Notes under the pieces: model-generated
What the model was told of the DNA's origin: nothing
The model's database searches: none
Seen by the model: the letters and a program-made list of their open reading frames with translations, nothing else
In this document: piece after piece, positions 1 to 7,781 of the stretch
Layout of the letters: each line of letters begins with the position of its first letter
Numbering within the stretch: the stretch's first letter is position 1
Origin: CAZUHK01 sp964620345
GTDB lineage: Bacteria > Planctomycetota > Phycisphaerae > Phycisphaerales > Zrk34
NCBI GenBank assembly: GCA_964620345.1
Contig: CAZUHK010000066.1
Location: forward strand, 1-14,616
Direction: 5' to 3'
DNA length: 14,616 bases
Translations under genes and position numbers: made by a program

Positions 1-1129
1 CGTAGCCGACCTCCAGCTCGAGCGTGTCGACGGCCAGGAGTTTTTCAACCGGCGGGGGCTCGTCCTTCTTGCTCTGCTGGGCGCGTTCGGCGGCGTCGGT
101 GGCGGCGGTCTCGTAGGCGGTCTTGCGTCGCATGGCCCACGCCACGCCGCCGATCGCCGCGGCCAGCAGCAGCATGGGCAGTGCCGGCAAACCGGTGAAC
201 GCCAGCAAGGTCAGGAAGATCGCGGTGATGACCAGGGCGACCGGCCGGCTGGAGAGCTGGCCGGTCAGCTCGTCGCCCAGGTCCGCGGCGCTGGACAAGC
301 GGGTGACGATCAGGCCCGCGGCGATGGCGATGATGAACGAGGGGATTTGCGAGACCAGGCCGTCGCCGATGGTCAGCTTGGTGAACGCGGTCATGGTCTC
401 GCCCATGCCCCAGCCCTTGTCCCACACGCCGATGGCGAATCCTCCGGCGATGTTGATCAGCGTGATGATGACGCCGGCGATCGCGTCGCCGCGGACAAAC
501 TTCGAGGCGCCGTCCATGGCACCGTAGAAGTCGGCCTCGCGCGTGATCGAGTCGCGTCGCTGGCGGGCTTGGGCCTCGTCGACGACGCCGGCGTTGAGGT
601 CGGCGTCGATCGCCATCTGCTTGCCGGGCATCGCGTCGAGGGTGAACCGGGCCGCGACTTCGCTGATGCGGGTCGAGCCCTTGGTGATGACCACGAACTG
701 GACGATGATGAGGATGATGAAGATGATCAGGCCGACCACGACGTTGCCCCCGGCGACGAAGCCGCCGAACGCCTCGATGACCTCGCCCGCGACGCCGGTG
801 ACTTCACCGGGCCCCGCGGCTTCGGCCGAGAGGATCAGGCGCGTCGACGCGACGTTAAGCACCAGACGGAACAGCGTCGTCGCCAGCAGCAGCGAGGGGA
901 AGACCGAGAACTCCAGCGGGCTTTTGACGTAGACGGTGGTCAGCAGCACGACCGCGGCGACCGCGAGGTTGGCCGCGATCAGCACGTCCATCAACATCGG
1001 ATGCAGCGGGACGATGATCACGCCCAGCAGGCCGATCAGTCCGATCGGCACGGCGAGCGTGGCATAGCGTCCGAGCGCGCGCATCCACGCGGGTAGGTTG
1101 GCTTGTGCTGCGATTGCTGGTTCAGCCAC
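1..1129 (-). CDS. flhA: Flagellar type III export gate protein FlhA, N-terminal part (cut by window edge)
   Basis: FlhA is the large inner-membrane subunit of the flagellar export gate; it couples proton flow to export and docks substrate-chaperone complexes through a cytoplasmic domain. The frame is open from a GTG codon to the left edge, giving 376 residues of a family of about 690. The first membrane segments lie at about residues 24-42 and 46-68. The FHIPEP signature is seen at residues 154-177 (EVAARFTLDAMPGKQM, then AIDAD), followed by more membrane segments to about residue 333 and the start of the cytoplasmic linker. The C-terminal cytoplasmic domain is outside the window. The GTG was chosen because no ATG, GTG or TTG lies upstream in frame after the flhB stop; a GGA 8 nt before it is a weak ribosome site. 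An in-frame ATG at 1084 (residue 16) is the alternative start. flhB ends 38 bp upstream. The family assignment is certain, the start less so. Confidence 0.96.
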   Translation of the reverse strand, partial: MAEPAIAAQANLPAWMRALGRYATLAVPIGLIGLLGVIIVPLHPMLMDVLIAANLAVAAVVLLTTVYVKSPLEFSVFPSLLLATTLFRLVLNVASTRLILSAEAAGPGEVTGVAGEVIEAFGGFVAGGNVVVGLIIFIILIIVQFVVITKGSTRISEVAARFTLDAMPGKQMAIDADLNAGVVDEAQARQRRDSITREADFYGAMDGASKFVRGDAIAGVIITLINIAGGFAIGVWDKGWGMGETMTAFTKLTIGDGLVSQIPSFIIAIAAGLIVTRLSSAADLGDELTGQLSSRPVALVITAIFLTLLAFTGLPALPMLLLAAAIGGVAWAMRRKTAYETAATDAAERAQQSKKDEPPPVEKLLAVDTLELEVGY

Positions 1130-1167
1130 GACGAGCGTCCATGCTCTTGGGTGCTGAGAGGAGTTGG

Positions 1168-2238
1168 CTACGCTGATCGTCTCCGCGATCGATCTAATTG
1201 ATACACGTAAGCGAGGATTTCCGCAACCGCTTTGTAGTACTTGACGGGAATTTCCTGGCCGACGTCGACGTGCTGGTAGAGCGAGCGCGCCAGCGGCGGG
1301 CGTTCGACGATGGGCACGCCGTTGGCCACGGCGAGCTGGCGGATGCGCGCGGCCATGAAGTCGACGCCCTTGGCCACGACTTTCGGCGCGGCGGTGGATT
1401 CATCGTATTTCAACGCGACCGCGAAATGTGTCGGGTTGGTCACGACCACGTCGGCGCCGGGCACGACCTGGCCCATACGCTGCATCGCGATCTGACGCGC
1501 AACCTTTGCGCGTCGCTGCTTGGTCATCGGGTCGCCCTCCATCCGCTTCATGTCCTCTTTGACCTCCTCCTTGCTCATCTTCATGTCCTGCTCGTGCTGC
1601 CAGCGCTGGTAGAGAAAATCGAGCAGCGCCAGCAGCAGCAGAACGATCGCGATCTTCAGCGCCAGGGCCCAGACCATCGCCGAGGCCGCGGCGAGCAGGG
1701 GCAGGGCCTCGACGCGGATCAAGCTCAGCACCTTGGGCACCTCGATGTAGATGAAGACCGCCGCGACGGTCGCGACGATCGATACCTTGGCCAGCGACAT
1801 GATCAGCCGCATCACCGAACGCTTGGAAAACAGGTTCTTCAGACCTTTGAGCGGGGATATCTTGCTCAGGTCCGGCGTGACGGGCTTGAGGGTGACCAGG
1901 AACCCGATCTGGAAGATGTTGGCCAGCATCGTGATGACAAACAGCGCCAGCGCAAGCGGCGCGAGCACCTTCACGCCGATCCAGAGCGTGGTGGCCAGCG
2001 TGTGGCCGATCTCATCGCTCGCATCGGACGTGACCAGCCAGTTGGCCGAGAGCTGACTTTGCACCAGCGTCTCGAACCCGCGGAACAGCGGCTGGGCGAA
2101 CACGCCAAGCAGCAGCACCGCGCCCAGCAGCGACACCGCGGCGGTCAGGTCGGCGCTGCGGGCGACGTTGCCCTCTTCGCGGGCCTCGGAGCGGCGACGC
2201 GGGGTGGGTGCTTCTGTCTTTTCGCCGGCGTCGGGCAT
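1168..2238 (-). CDS. flhB: Flagellar export switch protein FlhB
   Basis: FlhB is the export-gate subunit that switches substrate specificity from rod/hook to filament proteins, working with the ruler FliK. The 356-residue product has normal family length. It opens with the conserved cytoplasmic start (EKTEAPTPRRRSEAREEGNV, residues 6-25). Four hydrophobic segments lie near residues 31-50, 84-115, 145-168 and 185-210. A charged linker (about residues 213-245) leads to the autocleavage motif NPTH at residues 268-271, where cleavage is expected between Asn268 and Pro269. The C-terminal domain ends with a short basic tail. All residues needed for self-cleavage are present, so specificity switching should be conventional. 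fliR ends 12 bp upstream; only a weak GGA precedes the ATG, so translation may depend partly on coupling. Confidence 0.97.
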   Translation of the reverse strand: MPDAGEKTEAPTPRRRSEAREEGNVARSADLTAAVSLLGAVLLLGVFAQPLFRGFETLVQSQLSANWLVTSDASDEIGHTLATTLWIGVKVLAPLALALFVITMLANIFQIGFLVTLKPVTPDLSKISPLKGLKNLFSKRSVMRLIMSLAKVSIVATVAAVFIYIEVPKVLSLIRVEALPLLAAASAMVWALALKIAIVLLLLALLDFLYQRWQHEQDMKMSKEEVKEDMKRMEGDPMTKQRRAKVARQIAMQRMGQVVPGADVVVTNPTHFAVALKYDESTAAPKVVAKGVDFMAARIRQLAVANGVPIVERPPLARSLYQHVDVGQEIPVKYYKAVAEILAYVYQLDRSRRRSA

Positions 2239-2250
2239 GGCGGAGTCCGA

Positions 2251-3024
2251 TCAGAACGTGAACGCGCGGATCAAAGCGCCCAACAGGTCGCTCATGGTGT
2301 CCTCGAACGCGCCGAACATCGACGCGACCAATGCAGTCAGCACGAAAAAGCCCGCGAGGATACGCAGCGGGAAGCCCAGCGAGAGGATGTTGAGCTGGGG
2401 CACGGTACGGGCGATGAAGCCCATCGCCACGGTTTCGAGGAAGATGATGCACAACAGCGGCGCCGCGACGCGCAGGCCCAGCTCGAACACCGCCGAGAGC
2501 ATGCCGGTGATGAGCATGAGCAGGCCGCCATCGGGCACGTAACCGCCCAGCGGCACCGACTGGTAGCTGGCAACCAGCGCGGTGAGCATCGCGTGGTGGC
2601 CGTCGAGCAGCAGGAAGACCGCCAGGGCGGAGATGAACAGGAACTGGCCGAGCACCTCGGTCTGTTCGTTGAATTCAGGGTTGAAGACCTGCGCCAGGCC
2701 CAGGCCGAGCTGGTGACCCATGGTCTGCCCGGCGATCTGCATCGCCAGCAGCGGCAGGGACGCGCCGTAGCCGATGATCAGGCCGATGAGAATCTCGCTG
2801 CCGATGACGAAGGCGAGCGTGCCGAGGTTGAGGATGACCGGCAGTTGCGGCGGGACGATCGGGTAGACACATGCGGCGAGCACCAGGGCGAGCAGCACCT
2901 TCAGCCGCATCGGCAGCACCGACGAGCCGAACATCGGCGCGAACAGGAAGATGCCGGTCATGCGGAAGAAGACCAGCATGAACGCCGGCACGTGCGGCAG
3001 GATGGTCAGCAACTCGTCGGACAT
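2251..3024 (-). CDS. fliR: Flagellar export gate protein FliR
   Basis: FliR is a membrane subunit of the FliP-FliQ-FliR core that forms the export channel inside the MS ring. The 257-residue product has the usual family size and is almost wholly hydrophobic, with about six membrane-associated segments. Family landmarks are visible: the N-terminal FRMTGIFLFAPMFGSSVLP stretch (about residues 20-38), the central MQIAGQTMGHQLGLGLAQVF stretch (about 95-114) and the FLLLDGHHAML motif (about 137-147). It lies 6 bp downstream of the fliQ stop and 12 bp upstream of flhB, in the common order fliP-fliQ-fliR-flhB-flhA. No clear Shine-Dalgarno is seen in the short gap, so translational coupling with fliQ is likely. 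The identity is secure. Confidence 0.96.
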   Translation of the reverse strand: MSDELLTILPHVPAFMLVFFRMTGIFLFAPMFGSSVLPMRLKVLLALVLAACVYPIVPPQLPVILNLGTLAFVIGSEILIGLIIGYGASLPLLAMQIAGQTMGHQLGLGLAQVFNPEFNEQTEVLGQFLFISALAVFLLLDGHHAMLTALVASYQSVPLGGYVPDGGLLMLITGMLSAVFELGLRVAAPLLCIIFLETVAMGFIARTVPQLNILSLGFPLRILAGFFVLTALVASMFGAFEDTMSDLLGALIRAFTF

Positions 3025-3030
3025 GCGGCG

Positions 3031-3282
3031 TTACATCGTGAACATGCGTGTGGCAAACTCGGCCATTTTGGTATAGGCCCAGGGAACGACCACGATGGTG
3101 ATCAAACCCATGCCCATGATTTTGGGCACGAAGGTGAGCGTTTGCTCCTGGATCTGCGTGACGGCCTGGAAGATGCTGACCGCCAGGCCGACCAGCAGGC
3201 CGATGGCAAGGATCGGGGCGCTGATCATCAAGGCGACCATCAGGGCTTCACGGACGACGTCGAGAGATTGGTCGAGTTGCAT
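3031..3282 (-). CDS. fliQ: Flagellar export gate protein FliQ
   Basis: FliQ is the small two-helix membrane subunit of the FliPQR export channel. The 83-residue product has two hydrophobic hairpin segments (about residues 15-37 and 52-72). Between them is the conserved QAVTQIQEQTLTFVPKI stretch that is diagnostic for FliQ/SctS proteins. I chose the ATG at 3282 rather than the in-frame ATG at 3306. A GGAG sits 6 nt before the downstream ATG (3289-3292), and family members begin just before the first helix; the upstream start would add eight residues with no family match. The gene lies 47 bp after fliP and 6 bp before fliR. Confidence 0.95.
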   Translation of the reverse strand: MQLDQSLDVVREALMVALMISAPILAIGLLVGLAVSIFQAVTQIQEQTLTFVPKIMGMGLITIVVVPWAYTKMAEFATRMFTM

Positions 3283-3329
3283 GGGTGACTCCGAGCAGCG
3301 AGACAAGTCGCGGCGCTAAATGGGGGGGG

Positions 3330-4241
3330 TTACGTGGCGCCGGAGGTGGAGACGACGGCGAAGCTGTCGAGCAGGTTGCCGACGATCAGACGCCAGCCAT
3401 CGACCATGACGAACAGCAACAGCTTGAACGGCAGCGAGATCAACACCGGCGGCAGCATGAGCATGCCCATGCTGATCAGCAGACTGGAGACGACCATGTC
3501 GATGATGAGGAACGGCAGGTAGATGCGGAAGCCGATGAGGAACGCGGTCTTCAGTTCGCTGAGGATGTAGGCGGGGATGAGGGTGAGCATGTCCACATCG
3601 GCCCGCTGGAGCTGATCGGGCTGCGACGTGTCGACGCCGCGGTAGTTCATGACCATGTACACGTCGCCCCAGTTTCCGGTGCGGTCGAGCTGGGCGAACA
3701 TGAAGTCGCGCACCGGTTGGCGGGCGCGGCTCCAGGCGGTCAACTGATCGATTTGCCCGGCGTTGAGCGGCGCCAGCGCGTCGCGGTGAATCTGCTGGGC
3801 GGTGGGCGTCATGACCAGGAACGTCAGGAACAGCGCCAGGCCGGTGATCACCTGGCTGGGCGGCAGCGTCTGCGTGCCGATCGCCTGGCGCAGCAGGGCG
3901 AGCACGACGATGATGCGGACGAAGCTGGTGCAGAGGATGACGATCGCCGGGGCCAGCGACAGGACGGTGAGCAGCACCAGCACGTTGAGCGTGGCGCTGA
4001 GGCCGCCCTCGAATCCGGGGATCGATTCGGCGGCGTCCTGCACGATGCCCATGGGGTTGTCGATCTGGATCGGCTGGAGCGTGTTGGCGCGCGGCGTGGG
4101 GGGTTCCGACTCGTCGGTCGCCTGCCCCGAGGCGAGCGTCGGCATGAAGCAGGCCAGCACGAACGCGATCGCCGCGCAGCGCACCGCGCGCCAGCGGTCG
4201 GCGCGGCGATCGAGCGACATGGTCGGGGCGCGGCGGGTCAT
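3330..4241 (-). CDS. fliP: Flagellar export gate protein FliP
   Basis: FliP forms most of the channel of the FliPQR export gate. The 303-residue product begins with a hydrophobic, signal-peptide-like segment (about residues 18-38, ending near LASG). This is usual for FliP, which is often made with a cleavable leader. Family marks follow: LAPAIVILCTSFVRIIVVL (about residues 96-114), FLVMTPTAQQIHRDA (141-155), TLIPAYILSELKTAFLIGF (220-238) and the C-terminal MGMLMLPPVLISLPFKLLLF (about 258-277). The ATG overlaps the fliO stop by 4 bp (ATGA), which predicts coupled translation. An internal ATG at residue 8 is possible but lacks this overlap. Eight C residues lie directly after the stop, in the spacer before fliQ. 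Confidence 0.96.
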   Translation of the reverse strand: MTRRAPTMSLDRRADRWRAVRCAAIAFVLACFMPTLASGQATDESEPPTPRANTLQPIQIDNPMGIVQDAAESIPGFEGGLSATLNVLVLLTVLSLAPAIVILCTSFVRIIVVLALLRQAIGTQTLPPSQVITGLALFLTFLVMTPTAQQIHRDALAPLNAGQIDQLTAWSRARQPVRDFMFAQLDRTGNWGDVYMVMNYRGVDTSQPDQLQRADVDMLTLIPAYILSELKTAFLIGFRIYLPFLIIDMVVSSLLISMGMLMLPPVLISLPFKLLLFVMVDGWRLIVGNLLDSFAVVSTSGAT

Positions 4242-4981
4242 GGTCGATCGTCGCCGCCTTTCATCCCGCGCAGTCGGTCGAGCACGCCGGACAGTTGCCC
4301 GCGGGTGCGGTGGAGCAGTTGCTCATCGTCGCTGCCGGGGGTGGCGGAGCCCGTGTCGTTTTCGTCGAGGCCCTGGCCGGTGCTGACTTGTTGCAGCAGC
4401 CGCTGGAAGCCGGCGGAGATGCTGTTGTCGCGGCGGGCCTGGACGTGGGCGAGCACGGCGGCGACCTCATCGGGGTCTTCGATGCTGGCCAGGGTGCTGA
4501 TGCCCGCGGGGGTCTGCCCGGCGACGATGACGCGGTGGTTGAGCTTGAGGAAGACCAGTTGCGTCTTGGGGCCGATGGTGGTGCGGCCGAGCACGTCAAC
4601 CAGGCCGATGCCGCCGGCCGGGCCTTGGGACAGCCCGTGCACACGCTTGAGGAAGACGCGCAGCAGGAAGATCAGGCCGATCACCACGCCCAGCGCCATC
4701 GCGGTCTGCAGGCCCCAGGAGCCCACGCCCATGTCCTGCGGCGACTGGGTCTTCGCCTCGGCGTTGGCATCGGCCGGGCCCAGCGGCAGGCGCTCGCGGT
4801 CGGGCAACAGCGCCGGCTCGGGCCGCTCATCGGGCGGCGCGAGCCAGCCGGCGCTCGAGGCCGCGGCCTTGTCGGATGGCTGTGTCTCGGTGGGCGCCGC
4901 CTCGCCCGGCGCAGCGTCGGCGCTTGCGCACAGCACGGCGGCGAGAAGGATCGCGAGCGTGGCGAACCGGAAGCTGAACAT
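4238..4981 (-). CDS. fliO: Flagellar biosynthesis protein FliO
   Basis: FliO is an accessory membrane protein that helps assemble the FliP ring of the export gate. The 247-residue product has an N-terminal signal-peptide-like region (about residues 1-23, ending CASADAAP). A proline-, alanine- and acid-rich stretch follows to about residue 85, then one membrane helix (about 88-109). The FliO domain follows at about 124-160 (GLVDVLGRTTIGPKTQLVFL, then HRVIVAGQTPAGISTL), with a polar C-terminal tail. This is longer than the roughly 125 residues of enterobacterial FliO; a leader plus long extracytoplasmic region is known in other phyla. An AGGA lies 6 nt before the ATG. The stop overlaps the fliP start by 4 bp. 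Identity rests on both the domain and the position before fliP. Confidence 0.88.
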   Translation of the reverse strand: MFSFRFATLAILLAAVLCASADAAPGEAAPTETQPSDKAAASSAGWLAPPDERPEPALLPDRERLPLGPADANAEAKTQSPQDMGVGSWGLQTAMALGVVIGLIFLLRVFLKRVHGLSQGPAGGIGLVDVLGRTTIGPKTQLVFLKLNHRVIVAGQTPAGISTLASIEDPDEVAAVLAHVQARRDNSISAGFQRLLQQVSTGQGLDENDTGSATPGSDDEQLLHRTRGQLSGVLDRLRGMKGGDDRP

Positions 4982-5029
4982 GCGCCATCCTGGCTATGGT
5001 TCTTCGCGGCGGCATCCTGCCGGCCGCGC

Positions 5030-5057
5030 CGCGTGGGGCGATCCCCGCCCGCACGCG
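5030..5057 (-). promoter_or_regulatory. Strong GC-rich hairpin in the fliN-fliO spacer
   Basis: The 90-bp spacer between fliN and fliO contains an inverted repeat. CGCGTG plus GGGCG at 5030-5040 pairs with CGCCC and CACGCG at 5046-5057. This gives 11 base pairs, a 5-nt loop and a single bulged base at 5051. In the transcript it would lie about 49 nt upstream of the fliO start. No T-tract follows on the minus strand, so a simple intrinsic terminator is unlikely. An mRNA-processing or stability element, or a chance structure in very GC-rich DNA, are the alternatives. Confidence 0.45.
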
Positions 5058-5071
5058 CCTCGCCCCGCCGA

Positions 5072-5608
5072 TCAGGCCGGGGCTTCCTGGGTCTTGTCCT
5101 GCGTCGATGCTTCTGAGTCGGCGGCGGGCGTGTGGCCCTGTTCCTCGGCCGGGTCGCCGACGATCTCGCTGACGCGCACGCAGAAGTTGTCGTTGAGCAC
5201 CAGCACCTCGCCGCGCGCGACCAGCCGCTCGTTGACGAACACGTCCACCGGGTCGCCGGCGAGCTTGTCCAGCTCGACCACGCTGCCCTCGGCCAGGCGG
5301 AGCACATCCTCGACGACCATGCTGGTTCGGCCCAGCTCGATCTTCACGTGAAGCTCGACATCGTGCAGCAGGTCCAGCCCGCTGGCTTCGACGTCGGCCA
5401 GCACCTGTTGAAAATTGGGCAGGTCGACATTGCGGCCATCGCCAGCGCCCTCGGCGGAGCCGTCGGCGGCGGCATCGTTCAACGCGCCCGCGGCGGATTC
5501 GGCGTCGGCCAGGGCCTGCTCGGCCAGCTCGCCGGCGTCCTGCACGTCGGCCGTCGCGTCCGCGTCGTTGGGGGTCGGTGGTGATTTGCTCGCGTCGTCG
5601 TCGGCCAT
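5072..5608 (-). CDS. fliN: Flagellar motor switch protein FliN with acidic N-terminal extension
   Basis: FliN is part of the cytoplasmic C-ring, where it takes part in direction switching and docks FliH-FliI. The product has 178 residues. The C-terminal SpoA-type domain (about residues 78-152) carries the family pattern DVELHVKIELGRTSM, then LAEGSVVELDKLAGDPVDVF, then VLNDNFCVRVSEIV. The first 60 or so residues are rich in Asp, Ala and Glu and look disordered, and a short polar tail follows the SpoA domain. No CheC-like phosphatase domain is present, so it is FliN rather than FliY. The start has AAGG 6 nt upstream of the ATG. The gene sits 33 bp after fliL, with no fliM between them. The gap to fliO is 90 bp and holds a hairpin. 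Confidence 0.93.
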   Translation of the reverse strand: MADDDASKSPPTPNDADATADVQDAGELAEQALADAESAAGALNDAAADGSAEGAGDGRNVDLPNFQQVLADVEASGLDLLHDVELHVKIELGRTSMVVEDVLRLAEGSVVELDKLAGDPVDVFVNERLVARGEVLVLNDNFCVRVSEIVGDPAEEQGHTPAADSEASTQDKTQEAPA

Positions 5609-5641
5609 CCTTGACCTTCCTTCGCGTCGGCGGTGCGTCGA

Positions 5642-6169
5642 TCAGTCGGCCCGGTACGGGTGGCACTTGCTGATGATCGCTTCCTCGACCATCGGCTCGC
5701 CCGCCGCGTCCTGGCCGAACCGCTCATCGAGCACGGCCTTGATCTGCCGCGAGAGCGTCGCCCAGGTGGGCTCCTGGAAGTGCGTCGGCTCGGCACGACG
5801 GAAAATCGTGTGCACGTCGTTCTGCAGCCGGGCCTTCATCGTTTCGAGCTCTTCCTTGAACTTCGTCGCGTTCTTGTTCTTCACCGTCGCGTAGATCTCA
5901 GTGTCGTAGTAGTACGTCCGACCGGTCCGCTCGTTGGTGAATCGCGCCGAGATGACCAGCACCTCGACCAGTTTGTTCTGCCCGGCCTGAGCGTCGGCGG
6001 CGATGCCTTCGCCCTTCACTTCCGCCGGGCCACCTGAAAGCATCATGGTACCAACAATCGTGCCGCCTTCAATCAATAAAACCGCGGCGACCACGATGAT
6101 CGCCTTGATTGGCGAGCTTTTCTTCGGGGCCGGCTCGGTCGCTTCGGCCTTGGGGGGGGTCTCAGCCAT
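5642..6169 (-). CDS. fliL: Flagellar basal-body/stator-associated protein FliL
   Basis: FliL is a single-span inner-membrane protein that surrounds or supports the MotA-MotB stator units. The 175-residue product has a short Lys/Pro/Glu-rich cytoplasmic start and a membrane helix at about residues 22-45. A periplasmic domain follows (about 65-155) with VLVISARFTNERTGRTYYY and TWATLSRQIKAVLDERFG; this domain is weakly conserved across the family. Position directly after motB and before the switch gene supports the call. Codons 4-6 contain a run of eight C on the coding strand (8 G at 6152-6159), a potential slippage site near the start. The motB stop is 21 bp upstream; no good Shine-Dalgarno lies at ideal distance. 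Confidence 0.87.
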   Translation of the reverse strand: MAETPPKAEATEPAPKKSSPIKAIIVVAAVLLIEGGTIVGTMMLSGGPAEVKGEGIAADAQAGQNKLVEVLVISARFTNERTGRTYYYDTEIYATVKNKNATKFKEELETMKARLQNDVHTIFRRAEPTHFQEPTWATLSRQIKAVLDERFGQDAAGEPMVEEAIISKCHPYRAD

Positions 6170-6190
6170 GGCTCGGGTCCATCCTCATCA

Positions 6191-6955
6191 TCAGTTTTCA
6201 TCGACGAACGACACGGCCTCTGCTTGCACGGTCGCCTCGAACTGCTGCACGAGCGACTCGGTCACGATGATCTCCACGCGCCGGTTGACGGCCGACTGCG
6301 TGGCGTCGTACGCCCGGCTGGCCAGCGGCTCCTTATCACCGCAGCCGGTGATGCGGATCCGTCGCGGGTCAATGCCGCGCGCCGGGTCGGTCAGGTAGTC
6401 CATCACCGCGCGGGCCCGGCGGTAGCTCAAGTCCCACAGGTGCCCGGGGCCGGCGCCCGGCGGCAGGTCCGACCCGTCGGCGTGGCCGCGGACCTCGATC
6501 TTGTTGTTCTGACCGCGCACCACGGCGATCACACGGTCCAGGCCTTCACGGCCCTGTGGCTTTAGATCGGCAGAATCGGCCTCAAACGTGATCAATCCGC
6601 CCACGGTGAACTGCAAACCCTCTCGAATCCGCTTGACGGTGACCTCGCGACCGTCCACCCCGGGATCCTCGGCGTTGGAGCGGGTGGGGATCTTCTCGCG
6701 GTGCAGGGCCACTTCCAGCATGTTCTCGATCACGCTTTGCAGGGGCGTGGCGTCGATCGGCACGTCGCCCTGGCCGGTCACCACGCCCAGGGCCTGCTTG
6801 ATGGCGTGAACGACCGGCTCGATGCGCTCCTTGCGGATCTCGCTGAACGCCGCGAGCAGGATGAAAAAGGTCAACAGCAGCGACATCATGTCGCCGTAGG
6901 TGACCACCCACTCGGGGACGCCTTCGGGGCATTTGCACTTTTTCTTATCGGCCAT
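6191..6955 (-). CDS. motB: Flagellar stator protein MotB
   Basis: MotB forms the proton (or sodium) channel of the motor with MotA and anchors it to peptidoglycan. The 254-residue product has a short basic N terminus with Cys7-Lys-Cys9. One membrane helix (about residues 17-38) carries the essential ion-binding aspartate at position 22 (VVTYGDMMSLLLTFFILLAA). A plug/linker region follows to about 110, then an OmpA-like peptidoglycan-binding domain (about 119-234) with VRGHADGSDLP, LSYRRARAVMDYL and NRRVEIIV. All key residues are present. It begins 19 bp after motA. The ribosome site is poor, so coupling with motA is likely. Which ion is used cannot be decided from sequence alone. Confidence 0.96.
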   Translation of the reverse strand: MADKKKCKCPEGVPEWVVTYGDMMSLLLTFFILLAAFSEIRKERIEPVVHAIKQALGVVTGQGDVPIDATPLQSVIENMLEVALHREKIPTRSNAEDPGVDGREVTVKRIREGLQFTVGGLITFEADSADLKPQGREGLDRVIAVVRGQNNKIEVRGHADGSDLPPGAGPGHLWDLSYRRARAVMDYLTDPARGIDPRRIRITGCGDKEPLASRAYDATQSAVNRRVEIIVTESLVQQFEATVQAEAVSFVDEN

Positions 6956-6974
6956 GCCGGTCGCCGCGTGGCGC

Positions 6975-7757
6975 TCACGCCGCCGCGGCCTCCTGGTCGT
7001 CGTCTTCCTTGCGCTGACTGGGCGGCAGGAAGGTGGTGAGCTTCTGCTCGACGATGCGCGGGTTGTCGCCGCTCTGGATGCTCATCACGCCTTTGATGAT
7101 GATGGTCTTGGTCAGCACTTCCTCGGCGCTGCGGCTGGCGAGCTTGTCGGCCAGGGGCAGGAACACGACGTTGGCGAGGATCGCGCCGTACATCGTGGTC
7201 AACAGGGCCACCGCCATGCCGGCGCCGATCGAGGAGGGGTCGTCCATGTTCGCCAGCATCGCGACCAGGCCGATGAGCGTGCCGATCATGCCGAACGCCG
7301 GGGCGTACTTGCCGATCGTCGCGAAGATGTTCCGCCCGGCCTCGTGGCGCTCGACGAGGTTGTCCAACTCGGTGCTCATGATCTGCTCGATCAGCTCCGG
7401 GTCGGTGCCGTCGACCGCCATCTGGATGCCGCGGACGATGAACGGGTCTTCGATGTCCTTGCACTGGCTTTCGAGCGAAAGGATGCCATCGCGGCGGGCG
7501 ACCTCGGCGTAGCTGACCAGGTCTTCGATGAGCTTCTGCGGCGAGGTGGCCTTGTGCTTGACGGCCTTACCGAACACCTTGCCCATGGCCTTGAGCCGAC
7601 CCGCGGGGATGGCGATCATCGCCGCGCCGAACGATCCACCGATCACGATCATCACCGAGGGAATATCCAAAAACGCCTCGGGGCTGCCGCCGGACACGAT
7701 CGCCCAGCCCAGCAGCGCGAAGGCAATGAACACACCCAGTAGTGTCGGCAGGTCCAT
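6975..7757 (-). CDS. motA: Flagellar stator protein MotA
   Basis: MotA is the rotating ring subunit of the stator and contacts FliG through its cytoplasmic loop. From the ATG at 7757 the product has 260 residues. Membrane helices lie at about residues 2-22, 33-52, 152-172 and 180-203. The large cytoplasmic loop lies between helices 2 and 3 (RGIQMAVDGTDPELIE at about 109-124, then LVERHEAGRNIF). Helix 3 starts with PAFGMIGTLIG, whose Pro153 is the conserved functional proline, and helix 4 contains MAVALLTTMYGAILAN. An in-frame GTG at 7856 would add 33 residues rich in Arg and Gly with no family match, overlapping a hairpin and candidate promoter, so it was rejected. The ribosome site is weak (GAG, 7 nt). 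The gene begins 107 bp after flbD. Confidence 0.95.
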   Translation of the reverse strand: MDLPTLLGVFIAFALLGWAIVSGGSPEAFLDIPSVMIVIGGSFGAAMIAIPAGRLKAMGKVFGKAVKHKATSPQKLIEDLVSYAEVARRDGILSLESQCKDIEDPFIVRGIQMAVDGTDPELIEQIMSTELDNLVERHEAGRNIFATIGKYAPAFGMIGTLIGLVAMLANMDDPSSIGAGMAVALLTTMYGAILANVVFLPLADKLASRSAEEVLTKTIIIKGVMSIQSGDNPRIVEQKLTTFLPPSQRKEDDDQEAAAA

Positions 7758-7781
7758 GGAGAATCTCGTTCGGCCGCCACG

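Noticed and set aside
1198..3288. A 696-codon open frame on the plus strand
   Set aside because: It lies antisense to flhB, fliR and fliQ. Its product is full of His, Asp, Arg and Gln repeats, the usual look of a mirror frame in GC-rich coding DNA, and matches no family.
3285..5351. A 688-codon open frame on the plus strand
   Set aside because: It is antisense to fliP, fliO and fliN, has low-complexity composition, and the minus-strand frames have clear family motifs.
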